Shown here one piece after another: positions 41,462 through 49,606 of a DNA stretch of 64,000 bases. This DNA is from Calditrichota bacterium (GTDB lineage Bacteria > CLD3): assembly GCA_008501735.1 (NCBI GenBank), contig QQUF01000048.1, positions 59,629 through 123,628 on the forward strand. Direction: 5' to 3'. The notes below the pieces were generated by a model that was not told the origin of the DNA, searched no databases, and worked only from the letters and a program-made list of their open reading frames with translations. The translations under genes were made by a program, and so were the position numbers. Numbering within the stretch: position 1 is the stretch's first letter; each line of letters starts with the position of its first letter.

Positions 41462-42574
41462 TTATCCTCTTAAATCAACTCCTAATTTTTCTCTAACATC
41501 AATCGCCCTTTTTCCTTTGTATTCGTAAGCACTCATTTTGCCATCTTCAAGTTGTGTTTGTAAAATTGTTACGTCATCAATTTTAGCAATTTTAGAGCTC
41601 TGAAAAATGTCTAAAATATCATCTAAAAACTCAAGACTGTGAGTGCAAAGAATTACTTGCGTGTTGTTTTTGTAAATCGCATCTTCAAAAAACTCAATCA
41701 TTAGTCTAGAATATTTAGGATGCTGAAATGCTTCTGGTTCTTCTAAAAGGCAAATTCCATCTTTACATTTTTGCAAAGTTGAAAAAGCCTGTAAAAGTTT
41801 CTTCGCTCCATCTCCTAGATGCATTGCAGGATGTCCATAATCTTCAAAAGTGGCAAAAACAACATATTCGTTAGATTGATTACCATTTTCTTTAAAAGGT
41901 TTTCTCATTCGGAAATCTACGAGTTTCTTTAAGGAAGGAGTATTTTCAGAGAAAAGTTTTACAAATTTCTGAGTTTGATAAGTTTCTTCAAATTTTTCAA
42001 AGATTGCGTTTAATTCTTTCGTCTCGTTTAATTCCTTTGTATCAACAAAATGAACCTTGTTATCAAAATCCAGCCCTTTTTTAGAAATGAAGTTGTTTTT
42101 AGAAACATAAATATATAAACTTTGTCCATCAAAAATTTTGATAAAGTCACTTTCACTATCATATAATTCATCTAAGTCATTTAATAAATTATCTAAAAGA
42201 CTATTCTCATCTGGGTTAGAAACATAAATTTCTAAATTTCCAGATTTATTGACAAATTGTTTTAGGTGAGATTTCGAATTTAAAAATTTAGTCGCAAAGG
42301 TTAATTCTTTTGTTGGGTTAAAAGTACTTATAAGTTTTTGGTCTCCAAGATTTCCCCTTCTATTTAAAATAAAATCTGTTGCTAGGACTAATTCATTATC
42401 TGATGTCCAATGAGGATTGTTGGGTGAAACCGTTCCCAAATAAATACTTTCCAAAAGCGTTGATTTTCCCGAATTATTCGGACCGACAACAACAGTTAGT
42501 TTGTTGAAGCCTTTAACTTCGGAAGGTTGAGTAATTCCTCTGAAATTGTCAATTTCGATTGATTCTAAGTGCAT
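41462..42574 (-). CDS. AAA-family ATPase of a two-gene ATPase/TOPRIM module
   Basis: A 370-residue AAA15/21-type ATPase with an SMC/RecF-like organisation. LESIEIDNFRGITQPSEV and Walker A GPNNSGKST (residues 31-39) open it. The C-terminal half carries a signature-like LGDGAKKLLQAFSTL, Walker B GICLLEEPEAFQHPKYSRL and the D/H-loop-like QVILCTHSLEFLDDILD. These are the standard motifs of OLD/PARIS-like ATPases. It is immediately upstream of the TOPRIM gene and 15 bases downstream of DUF2283. Probably senses DNA or protein signals and controls the nuclease partner. Confidence 0.85.
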   Translation of the reverse strand: MHLESIEIDNFRGITQPSEVKGFNKLTVVVGPNNSGKSTLLESIYLGTVSPNNPHWTSDNELVLATDFILNRRGNLGDQKLISTFNPTKELTFATKFLNSKSHLKQFVNKSGNLEIYVSNPDENSLLDNLLNDLDELYDSESDFIKIFDGQSLYIYVSKNNFISKKGLDFDNKVHFVDTKELNETKELNAIFEKFEETYQTQKFVKLFSENTPSLKKLVDFRMRKPFKENGNQSNEYVVFATFEDYGHPAMHLGDGAKKLLQAFSTLQKCKDGICLLEEPEAFQHPKYSRLMIEFFEDAIYKNNTQVILCTHSLEFLDDILDIFQSSKIAKIDDVTILQTQLEDGKMSAYEYKGKRAIDVREKLGVDLRG

Positions 42575-42589
42575 AATTTTTTACCAATT

Positions 42590-42787
42590 TTAACTTGCGA
42601 TTTGTTGGTAGGAAAATTCTGTTACGTTTGTTTTTTCTTTTGCGTGTTCAATTGTCATACTTACCAAATTTCCACTTGCGTCAAGTTCGATTAGAGAATT
42701 TTCGTCCAAGTCTTTTGTTTCAACGATTTCGTTCTCATTAAAAACAAACAACAAAGTGTCAGTGTCTGCAAAATATTTTAGTTTCAT
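42590..42787 (-). CDS. DUF2283 family small protein
   Basis: A 65-residue protein whose N-terminus MKLKYFADTDTLLFVFNENEIVETKDLDENSLIELDASGNLVSMTIEHA follows the DUF2283 pattern (a short beta-sheet domain with a D-x-x-G turn and a final helix). Members are often near toxin-like or mobile genes, but their function is not established. It sits between a 42-residue ORF (9 bases upstream) and the ATPase gene. Confidence 0.8.
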   Translation of the reverse strand: MKLKYFADTDTLLFVFNENEIVETKDLDENSLIELDASGNLVSMTIEHAKEKTNVTEFSYQQIAS

Positions 42788-42796
42788 ATTTTTATT

Positions 42797-42925
42797 TTAC
42801 CAATCCAATTCGTCTAACTTGACACCTTTTTCAATCGGTTCGTTTTTAGCTTCTTTAATACTTTCGACCATTCCGTCAATTTTTCTTAAATATTCATCAT
42901 CAGATTTTGAAACTAGTCTTTCCAT
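42797..42925 (-). CDS. Small hypothetical ORF (42 aa) preceding DUF2283
   Basis: ATG 42925 to TAA 42797 encodes MERLVSKSDDEYLRKIDGMV, then a charged tail ending LDELDW. It is highly charged and probably helical, resembling the C-terminal arm of small antitoxins, though I recognise no family. The Shine-Dalgarno match is poor (AGGACT about 17 bases upstream). It lies 16 bases from the deoC stop and 9 bases before DUF2283, so it is compatible with a translated linker gene in this leftward run. Confidence 0.45.
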   Translation of the reverse strand: MERLVSKSDDEYLRKIDGMVESIKEAKNEPIEKGVKLDELDW

Positions 42926-42941
42926 ACTAAACTAAAAAGTC

Positions 42942-43676
42942 CTAAGAGCTTACAATCTTGATTCCTGCACTTGCACCGATTCTTGTTGCTCCTGCGTTTA
43001 TCATTTTGATTGCATCTTCGCGAGTTCTGACTCCACCGGAAGCCTTAACGCCAATTTTTGGTCCGACGATTTTTCGCATTAACAAAATGTCTTCTTCCAA
43101 AGCTCCGCCTGTTGAGAATCCTGTCGAAGTTTTGACGTAATCGGCTTTTGCTTCGGCTGAAAGAATGCAAGCCTGAATTTTTTCTTCGTCAGTCAAAAGG
43201 CAAGTTTCGATGATGACTTTTACTAAAGTTCCGTTTGCCGCTTTGACAACACCTTTAATGTCTTCAAGAACCATTTGGTAATTTTGTGATTTCAAAGCAC
43301 CAATATTGATTACCATATCAATTTCAGTTGCTCCGTCAGCGATTGCTTGTTTCGTTTCGTCCATTTTTGAAGCGGTTGAAGAAGCTCCAAGCGGAAATCC
43401 GATTACTGTGCAAACATCAACTCCTGTTCCTTTGAGAAGGTTCGCAGAATGTTTTACCCAAAATGGATTTACGCAAACTGAAGCAAATTTGTATTCTTTC
43501 GCTTCTTCGCAAATTTTGGTTACTTGCGGTTCGGTTGCATCAGGTTTTAGAATTGTGTGGTCAATGTATTTTGCAAGATTCGATAAGTCAGGTTTTTGTG
43601 ATTCTTGAGGAGAAACTACAGTTGAGATTTCTCCACTAAAAATTTCTGAAATTACTTGTGAAACTAAGTCAGGCAT
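42942..43676 (-). CDS. deoC: Deoxyribose-phosphate aldolase with N-terminal microcompartment-targeting-like extension
   Basis: Cleaves 2-deoxyribose-5-phosphate to acetaldehyde and glyceraldehyde-3-phosphate. The TIM-barrel core starts at about residue 34 ([16 protein letters not shown]) and has the catalytic Asp120 (EIDMVIN), Schiff-base Lys182 (VKTSTGFS) and Lys211 ([10 protein letters not shown]). The ~30 residues before it are unusual: [15 protein letters not shown] forms an amphipathic helix with hydrophobics at 4,5,8,9,12,13, then a flexible Ser/Gln/Pro linker ([10 protein letters not shown]). That is the layout of a bacterial microcompartment encapsulation peptide. N-terminal extensions do occur in some non-compartment DeoC enzymes, so targeting is inferred. 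Confidence 0.93.
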   Translation of the reverse strand: MPDLVSQVISEIFSGEISTVVSPQESQKPDLSNLAKYIDHTILKPDATEPQVTKICEEAKEYKFASVCVNPFWVKHSANLLKGTGVDVCTVIGFPLGASSTASKMDETKQAIADGATEIDMVINIGALKSQNYQMVLEDIKGVVKAANGTLVKVIIETCLLTDEEKIQACILSAEAKADYVKTSTGFSTGGALEEDILLMRKIVGPKIGVKASGGVRTREDAIKMINAGATRIGASAGIKIVSS

Positions 43677-43678
43677 TT

Positions 43679-43876
43679 TTAATCTCCGTGAGTTTGCACT
43701 TTTTGTTCTTGTTCTAAAAAATCTATTATTTCTTCTGCCAATTCTTTGGCTTTTGTGTCGGATTCACAGACGTAACACAAACCTCTGTCTTCTTCCAAAG
43801 ATTCATGAAATTCCATAAATGAATCCATTAGCAAATCCGCTAATTTATTTTTCATTTCCGAATTATTCGTTTCCAT
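43679..43876 (-). CDS. Small hypothetical protein (65 aa) upstream of deoC
   Basis: Translated from ATG 43876 ([20 protein letters not shown]), this acidic helical protein contains a single CYVCES pair and ends in a Glu/Gln-rich tail. It begins 14 bases inside the end of the 99-residue gene and stops 2 bases before deoC, suggesting a three-gene unit. A longer reading in the same frame, starting at 44059, would lie entirely in the overlap with the 99-residue gene and is not supported. I recognise no family. Confidence 0.6.
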   Translation of the reverse strand: METNNSEMKNKLADLLMDSFMEFHESLEEDRGLCYVCESDTKAKELAEEIIDFLEQEQKVQTHGD

Positions 43877-44162
43877 ACCACTCTTTGAGCTGTTTTGCAA
43901 TTTCTTTAGCTTGCTTTTCGCTAGAAATATTGAATTGACTTTGCTTCCTGTAATCATCACCGACTTTTTTGAAACGACGAATTGAAACTTTCGGTGCGTT
44001 ATAAACTTCGTCTTTCGGATTGTATTCTTCGTAAAGAAACATAATTGTTGTCCAAGCACCTTTTGAAAGCACGTGTTTTTCTTTTTCTCTTACTTTGAGG
44101 ATTCCATTTTCTTCGTAGTTAATGGTAAGTTTGTCGATTAATTCTGCTGTTTTTGAAGCCAT
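43863..44162 (-). CDS. Conserved-looking hypothetical protein (99 aa) of the deoC unit
   Basis: A 99-residue basic/acidic mixed protein: SKTAELIDKLTINYEENGILKVREKEKHVL, then [65 protein letters not shown]. The second half gives a weak impression of a small PC4/p15-like ssDNA-binding fold (KVSIRRF followed by a terminal helix), which I do not treat as an assignment. No signal or membrane segment. It overlaps the 65-residue gene by 14 bases and so heads the deoC unit. Confidence 0.65.
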   Translation of the reverse strand: MASKTAELIDKLTINYEENGILKVREKEKHVLSKGAWTTIMFLYEEYNPKDEVYNAPKVSIRRFKKVGDDYRKQSQFNISSEKQAKEIAKQLKEWYGNE

Positions 44163-44266
44163 AGTTTTTACTCTAATTTTAGATTTTCAAAGATTAAATT
44201 TGAACTTCTCAAATTACACACTTAATCTTTCTTTTTCAATGAAAATTAAGCAATTTGGGATTTCTT

Positions 44267-44359
44267 AACCACAGAGTTCACAGAGGTAGCACAGAGTTTC
44301 ACAAAGAAAGTTTTAAAAATCTCTGTGTTCTCTGTGCCTTCTTTGTGTTCTCTGTGGTT
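44267..44359. repeat. Long imperfect inverted repeat of CACAGAG/CTCTGTG units
   Basis: The left arm (about 44267-44309) contains AACCACAGAGTTCACAGAGG and ACAGAGTTTCACAAAGAA; the right arm (about 44318-44359) has the reverse complements ATCTCTGTGTTCTCTGTG and CTTTGTGTTCTCTGTGGTT. Internal direct repeats of CACAGAG make it partly tandem. Such elements are dispersed widely in Bacteroidota and related genomes. It lies in the divergent region between the 99-residue gene and miaE and could form a long RNA hairpin in the miaE leader. Confidence 0.75.
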
Positions 44360-44387
44360 GCTTTTCAAAAAAATTGGAGAATAAATT

Positions 44388-44963
44388 TTGTTTGGTTTAA
44401 AATGGCAGACTCCTGTCGAATGGGTTGAAGTAGTTTCTGAAAATTTCGGAGCATTTCTTGTAAATCACGCAGACTGTGAGCGAAAAGCTGCAAGTATGGC
44501 AATGAATTTAATTGGCAAACATTCTTACCACACAGAACTTGTCCAAAAAATGTCTTTGCTTGCGACGGAAGAAATGGAGCATTTTCAAAAAGTTTTCAAT
44601 TACTGCCAAGAACTAAAAGTGCGTTTTAGTTTTGTGAAATCAAGCGAGTACACAAACGAGCTTTTCACAATGATTCGTAGGAAAAAGCCGAAGGAATTGC
44701 TGACCGACAAACTTTTGATTGCAAGTTTAGTTGAAGCAAGAAGTTGTGAAAGATTTTATCTTTTGTCTGAAAATTTAGAAGACAAGGAGAAGCGGAATTT
44801 TTACAAGTTCTTCTTTCAAGCCGAAGCCAAACACCACTCACTTTTCATCGACTTAGCCAAGCTTTACGAAAAACCTGCTTTAGTTGAAACTCGTTTGGAA
44901 GAGTTGAAAGACAAGGAAGCCGAAGTAATCTCACAAATTCCGTTTAGTGCCAAAGTACATTAA
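44388..44963 (+). CDS. miaE: tRNA-(ms[2]io[6]A)-hydroxylase (MiaE-like)
   Basis: A 191-residue di-iron hydroxylase of the ferritin-like fold that modifies the isopentenylated A37 of tRNAs. The family pattern VNHADCERKAASMAMNLIGKHSYHTELVQKMSLLATEEMEHFQKV supplies two ligand-bearing helices with ExxH, and ASLVEARSCERFYLLSE plus QAEAKHHSLFIDLAKLY the others. A TTG start at 44388 has a GGAGA RBS 7 bases upstream. In gamma-proteobacteria this enzyme introduces cis-hydroxylation; activity here is assumed from homology. The next plus-strand gene is 20 bases away. Confidence 0.88.
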   Translation: MFGLKWQTPVEWVEVVSENFGAFLVNHADCERKAASMAMNLIGKHSYHTELVQKMSLLATEEMEHFQKVFNYCQELKVRFSFVKSSEYTNELFTMIRRKKPKELLTDKLLIASLVEARSCERFYLLSENLEDKEKRNFYKFFFQAEAKHHSLFIDLAKLYEKPALVETRLEELKDKEAEVISQIPFSAKVH

Positions 44964-44983
44964 TTATAGAAATGGAGAATTAA

Positions 44984-45670
44984 ATGAAGAAAATTAACAA
45001 AAAAAGTAGGGTAATTTTAATTTTGAAATTATCCTGTATAATTTTATTTACAGGTTTGGTTTCTTTTGCTTATACACAAAAAAAGAATGAAGAAATTCCT
45101 AAAAAAACTATCCAAAAGAGAAAAGCTGCTTCACCTAAACTTCTTTTTCCTCAAGGATTTGATTTCCCTAAATTCCCCATATCTCGAAATGGTGATATTG
45201 GTGATCACTCAAATACATTTGTTATTAGTGTAACTGATGAAGTTTTCGATTTATCTAAAGATGTATTTAGAGTCTATTTTGACTATTCGAAAATATCAAA
45301 AGATGCAAAAGTTGAGGATATTTCGGAATATTCAATAATTAAGGAGGTAAAACTGTACAGTGCTGAAGTGTTAAAAGGAGAAGAGATACCAAAAGACATT
45401 CTCTTTTTTAACTCTATTGAATTTAAGGAAGCAATTTTGAAATATAAACCTCTCTGTTTCTCTCGTATGTATTTTCCACCATTTGACACACTTCAAAGGA
45501 ATGTTAGAGATGGACATTTAGTGAAAATTCCTGACTTGTCTTTGCATTTTTTAATACGTACATCTGACTCTGATAGTCTATTAAACTTTGCTTTGCCATT
45601 AAGAGATATTCCAAATATGATATCTGTTGACATTCCTTTAGGAATGCAGTTTCACGAATTAGGAAACTAA
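44984..45670 (+). CDS. Exported hypothetical protein (228 aa)
   Basis: A basic N-terminus and one hydrophobic stretch (ILILKLSCIILFTGLVSFAYTQ) give a signal peptide or anchor. After a Lys-rich linker comes a domain of mixed strands (FVISVTDEVFDLSKDVFRVYFDYSKI ... VEDISEYSIIKEVKLYSAEVL), which resembles a small beta-rich fold. No known family is recognised. It is followed by a short intergenic segment carrying CTGAATTCTGTCTTCTGAATTC, a direct/inverted micro-repeat, before the convergent DUF3857 gene. Confidence 0.65.
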   Translation: MKKINKKSRVILILKLSCIILFTGLVSFAYTQKKNEEIPKKTIQKRKAASPKLLFPQGFDFPKFPISRNGDIGDHSNTFVISVTDEVFDLSKDVFRVYFDYSKISKDAKVEDISEYSIIKEVKLYSAEVLKGEEIPKDILFFNSIEFKEAILKYKPLCFSRMYFPPFDTLQRNVRDGHLVKIPDLSLHFLIRTSDSDSLLNFALPLRDIPNMISVDIPLGMQFHELGN

Positions 45671-45709
45671 AACTCCTGACTCCTGAATTCTGTCTTCTGA
45701 ATTCTTCTC

Positions 45710-48700
45710 TCACTTCCCCCAAAGCACAAAAAGTTTCGTGTCTTTCTCAATCACTGTGTTAATGAAATTTTTGTAATCATCGAAATCTTCTTTCGGAACG
45801 TGCAGAGTTTTGTTGTGGAATTCTCGTTTGCCGTAGATTTTGCCTTTTTTGTACTTCAAGCTCAACTTGTAAATTCCAAGTTTTGTGTCTAATTCAAAAT
45901 CTTCTTTTAATTTTTTCGGAGCAAATTTCTTCGGAATTTCTAACACAAATTCCTCAACCGAAGAATTGTCGTAACTTGAAACCCAAGTCTCGTAGTCGTA
46001 CTCTCGTTCTTTGTCGCCGAGAACTTGCAAAGGCTTCAAAGCGTCAGTCCAAGGCATTTTTAGAATCATTAAATTCTCAACTTTAGTCGCATACTTTTCA
46101 GCCTTGAAGCTGTAAAAATATTCAAACGGTTCGTTTACTTCATCAATGTTTTTGAAGTCCAATTCCACAAGTTCGGAGTTTGCAAAATTACTTGCAATAA
46201 TTTGACTAAGGAAATCTTTTTGTTCTTTTTGTCCAACATCTCTGTAACCGTTTCGCATTTGAAAAGCAGTTAGACCTTTTTTCGTAGAATTCGATTTTTT
46301 GAGCAAATTCCCTTTTTCGTCAATTTCAGCTTCAACTTTACGAATTACAACGTTTTCCTTTTGGTGATTCATTTCAGGCAGGTTTTGTAAATCAGTTTTT
46401 TTGCCGTTAATCAAAAGTGCATTCGCTTTTTGGTCGCTAATCGGTAAAGTTCCAAAAGGCATATTCGCAGCAGTCAAGTCAAGGTAAACCAAACTCGAAT
46501 CTTGTCGTTCAACAGCAACAATGCAATGATTGAATTCTGGCGAAGGTAAAACTGAAACAGTTCCTTCACTTCGCGTGTTCACGAGGACTTGGTAAGCAGG
46601 AATTTCGACTTCGTTCAACATACTTACCATCAAAGTTGCTGTGTCTTTGCAGTCGCCGATTTTGTTGACCAAAGTGTCTCTCGCCTTTTGCGGAATCAAA
46701 CCCGATTGCCTAAAAGAAACGCTTGAGTAACGAATATTTTCGACAATGTAAGTGTAAATCGCTTTGATTTTTTCTTCGTCAGTTTTCAAATTTTTTGTGA
46801 GTTCAGCAACCTTTTCTTGAATTTCAATGCTTGACTTAACTTTGCCTCTTGCGAGTTTGTAGTACCAATTCGCAATTTCGTTCCAATCTTTGATACTTGA
46901 GACAAAAATCCATTTTCCTGCGTCGTTAATGTCTGGCATTGCAGGTTCAAATTTCATACTTGGTTGGTCGTTGAGTTCCCAAATTTGAAGCTGAAACTTG
47001 TCTTCCAAATTCGAGATTTGAGGCTCGATTTCCACGTTGTGAAGTTTGGCGTTAAACTCAAAATCCTTTGGAATCAGCAAACCGTAACGACTCGAAGCCG
47101 AAGGGTAAAACGACTGAAAATATTGCCTGTCCCAAAAATGTTCCGACAAAGAACCCGAAAAATAATTTATCACTCGCCACTTCAAGTAAACAAAATCGCC
47201 TTCTTCAATTCCTTTAAAAACAATTTCATCTTGGTTTTGGTCGGCAATAATTTCTCTTCCGTCAGTCTTAAAAACCTTCGCTTCTTCGACAATCAATTTC
47301 TCGTTAAAAGGATTGTAATCAATGTAGTAGCGTTGCCAATCGTCAGCTCCTGAAGAATTGAAAACCTTCACAAAAAGTTGGTTGTAGCTCTCCGAAGCAC
47401 CGTCTTTGTAAACGACTCGAAAATTGTCGTCAACCAAAATCACACCCGAATCCTCAGGGTAATCATCAGCGGAAGGCGAAAGAATCATTTTTGCTTTCAA
47501 GTCAACTTGCGGAATCAATTTTGAAATTGGAGTTTTGCCAAGAAGTTCACGAAGTTTATCGCGAGTAACGTAGTTTCCTCTTTCGATTTTCAGAGCATTT
47601 TGGAAAGATTCAACTGCTTTTCTTTTGTTGCCAAGAATCTTTTCGGAATCGCCTTTTAAAGTGTGAAATTCCACAATCGAAGGTGAAAGAGAAATTCCTC
47701 TTTCACAAAATTTCACGCACTCTTCAAACTTTCCAAGATTGAATTTTAGTTTTGCAAGGTTGTGAACAGGTCCGGTAAAATTCGGGAAAAGTTTGAGCAT
47801 TTTTTCGTAAGTTTTGCGAGTGTTTTTGAGGTCGCCTTTCTCCGTATAAACTTGTGCAAGCAAGTTGTAAGCCTCGAAAGACTTTTGTTTTTTAAGGAAT
47901 TTTTTAATCTTTTTAATCGCAGATTTGAAATCTTTTTTCTTTCTCAAGTCAAGCAAAACAACCGACTGTAAAACGTTGTAGTTGTTCGGCAGAGCTTCCC
48001 AACAATCGTAAATCAATTTTTCTCTCGCCTGAAAATCGCGCTTCAAAGAGAGCAAACTTGCTTTTACGTCAAAGGCTTGGTAATTCTCGGAATTCAAATT
48101 AAAAATGTAGTTGGCAGTTTCTTCGGCTTTCAGAATATTTTCATTTTGTGCAAATTCCGTAAACTTCAACAAAAGAGCTGTAAAAGACTTTTTGTCAAGT
48201 TTGAAAACCTTGTCCATCAAAGACTTGTAGTCGTCGTTTTTTCCTTCACGTTGGTTTGCGTCTGCCATTTTCTGATTTGCAAAACCAAAGTTTGGAAATT
48301 CCTTCAAAAGTTCTCGCAAAATCAGTTCGGTTTTGTCGCCTCTGTCTTGGTAGTTGTAGTAATTCGCCAAGTAAAAATAATTTTCGAGGTGTTTTGGATT
48401 CGCCTGAATTCTGTTTTTGAAAAATTCTTCTGTTGGGTCTGCAAAAGTTTCTGCTTGAAAACTTGAATCTGCTTTTGTGTAATTTTGAAACTCAGTTGAA
48501 AACTTTAGACCTTCAATTTTTTTGCCATTTGAGTTACAAATTCTTAGTGCAAAGTTGAAGTTCGGGCTTTCTTCTTTACAAATTTTGAGTAGAATTTTGT
48601 TCCAACCTTTGTAAAGTTTTGTGTGCGAGTTGAAAGTGTCGATTCCGTTGTCGAGTTCTTTTTCTTCTGCGAGAATTTGTTTGTCGTTCAGCCAAAGTTT

Positions 48701-49510
48701 GAAAGAACCGCTTGTTCCCAATCGTAAATCCACTTTCTGCTCGGTCGGCGAAAAAACAAAAGTCGTTGCGTAACTCGTAATTGCTTGTCCGATGAAATTG
48801 AAATTTAAGTCAATCCAAGGTTTGTGAGAAGAATGAGCAGGAACGAACCACTTGACAGGAATTTTGTTCAAGCCGTCGTAAGTTTTGGAGAAATCGTCTT
48901 CAGTTTCAGGCGGAAAAATTTCGTTGTAACCGCTGTTTGAAACATTGTCAAAAGGACCAACCAAAGCCCAATTTTTCACAAAACCAAGTTTGTTGTAAAA
49001 TTTCTCGTTAGCCTTTTTAAAATCACCTTTGAGCAAAACTTTATCGCCTTTTTGCTCCATTGCAATCGCGTAAGAAAAACCTTGTTCGTCAGGATTTTCG
49101 ATAATTCGGTCGAAAATGTTTTTTGTTTTTTTGTTTGAACTAAAAATCCGAGTCCAAAAACTTTTCTTTTTTGTTTTCGAGATTTCATTAAAAAAGAAGG
49201 AATTCACGACCGAAGCGTTGAAGTAAGGATAATTTTTCGGACTTGAAACCAATTTGTCAAAATTCAGCCAAGCAGAATTCAAGTCATTCTCTTGTTCTTC
49301 AATCAAAATCAAAGAACTCAATGCTCTTTCAGGATTTTCAGGAATTGCTTCGTTGAATTTTTGCTTAGCAGTTTCGTGGTCGTTCTGAATCCACGCTTTC
49401 CAACCTTCGTCAACAAGTTCAGCTTTTAGATTTGTGAAAAGGAGGAATGAAAAAATTAGGAAAAAACTTAGTGTGAAGCGTGAAGCCCGCTGAAAGCGTG
49501 CAACCCGCAA
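45710..49510 (-). CDS. Large DUF3857/transglutaminase-like protein with TPR domain
   Basis: About 1266 residues, secreted. Start TTG 49510 is my choice, directly before the signal peptide (RFTLSFFLIFSFLLFTNLKA). The frame remains open further upstream, through repeats and a terminator of the next gene, and that part is not credible. Four or more TPR-like units occupy the middle (for example AIKKIKKFLKKQKSFEAYNLLAQVYTEKGD). Then a DUF3857 domain and a transglutaminase-like core: IGDCKDTATLMVSML with the catalytic Cys, FNHCIVAVE with His and YLDLTAANMPFG with Asp. The triad is intact. Probably acts in the periplasm; substrate unknown. An uncertain start remains the main doubt. Confidence 0.75.
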   Translation of the reverse strand: MRVARFQRASRFTLSFFLIFSFLLFTNLKAELVDEGWKAWIQNDHETAKQKFNEAIPENPERALSSLILIEEQENDLNSAWLNFDKLVSSPKNYPYFNASVVNSFFFNEISKTKKKSFWTRIFSSNKKTKNIFDRIIENPDEQGFSYAIAMEQKGDKVLLKGDFKKANEKFYNKLGFVKNWALVGPFDNVSNSGYNEIFPPETEDDFSKTYDGLNKIPVKWFVPAHSSHKPWIDLNFNFIGQAITSYATTFVFSPTEQKVDLRLGTSGSFKLWLNDKQILAEEKELDNGIDTFNSHTKLYKGWNKILLKICKEESPNFNFALRICNSNGKKIEGLKFSTEFQNYTKADSSFQAETFADPTEEFFKNRIQANPKHLENYFYLANYYNYQDRGDKTELILRELLKEFPNFGFANQKMADANQREGKNDDYKSLMDKVFKLDKKSFTALLLKFTEFAQNENILKAEETANYIFNLNSENYQAFDVKASLLSLKRDFQAREKLIYDCWEALPNNYNVLQSVVLLDLRKKKDFKSAIKKIKKFLKKQKSFEAYNLLAQVYTEKGDLKNTRKTYEKMLKLFPNFTGPVHNLAKLKFNLGKFEECVKFCERGISLSPSIVEFHTLKGDSEKILGNKRKAVESFQNALKIERGNYVTRDKLRELLGKTPISKLIPQVDLKAKMILSPSADDYPEDSGVILVDDNFRVVYKDGASESYNQLFVKVFNSSGADDWQRYYIDYNPFNEKLIVEEAKVFKTDGREIIADQNQDEIVFKGIEEGDFVYLKWRVINYFSGSLSEHFWDRQYFQSFYPSASSRYGLLIPKDFEFNAKLHNVEIEPQISNLEDKFQLQIWELNDQPSMKFEPAMPDINDAGKWIFVSSIKDWNEIANWYYKLARGKVKSSIEIQEKVAELTKNLKTDEEKIKAIYTYIVENIRYSSVSFRQSGLIPQKARDTLVNKIGDCKDTATLMVSMLNEVEIPAYQVLVNTRSEGTVSVLPSPEFNHCIVAVERQDSSLVYLDLTAANMPFGTLPISDQKANALLINGKKTDLQNLPEMNHQKENVVIRKVEAEIDEKGNLLKKSNSTKKGLTAFQMRNGYRDVGQKEQKDFLSQIIASNFANSELVELDFKNIDEVNEPFEYFYSFKAEKYATKVENLMILKMPWTDALKPLQVLGDKEREYDYETWVSSYDNSSVEEFVLEIPKKFAPKKLKEDFELDTKLGIYKLSLKYKKGKIYGKREFHNKTLHVPKEDFDDYKNFINTVIEKDTKLFVLWGK

Positions 49511-49555
49511 AATTTGGTTGTAAAAAGTAGAAAATGGATTGCCGACTTTAGTCGG
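49477..49555. repeat. Cluster of short direct and palindromic repeats upstream of the DUF3857 gene
   Basis: Two GC-richer copies of AGCGTGAAGCCCGC / AGCGTGCAACCCGC lie in tandem at 49477-49490 and 49495-49508. CCGACT (49542-49547) and AGTCGG (49550-49555) form a small palindrome with a following T-run on the plus strand. These resemble dispersed intergenic repeats rather than coding DNA, even though the minus-strand frame stays open through them. Base composition differs from the flanking AT-rich genes. Confidence 0.6.
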
Positions 49556-49606
49556 TTTTTTAGAAAAAGTGTTACTACCGCAGGAAGCGTTAGCACCACA
49601 AGAAAA

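Noticed and set aside
40732..42574. Labelling the ATPase/TOPRIM pair as PARIS
   Set aside because: The gene order fits, but the TOPRIM protein is short and looks more like DUF3226 than DUF4435; naming needs a profile search.
24534..43676. A complete bacterial microcompartment locus in this window
   Set aside because: Only a vertex protein and a cargo-like DeoC are seen, 18 kb apart; no hexameric or trimeric shell protein, aldehyde dehydrogenase or phosphotransacylase was found between them.
43679..44059. A 126-residue reading of the ORF before deoC
   Set aside because: Its first 61 codons lie inside the 99-residue gene in another frame and look basic and unlike a protein; the ATG at 43876 gives a sensible 65-residue product.
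48077..48466. Long plus-strand frame opposite the DUF3857 gene
   Set aside because: It mirrors the coding strand of a well-supported gene, has no RBS and gives a low-complexity Phe/Val-rich product; the same holds for the other antisense frames under uvrA, alaS and rnr.
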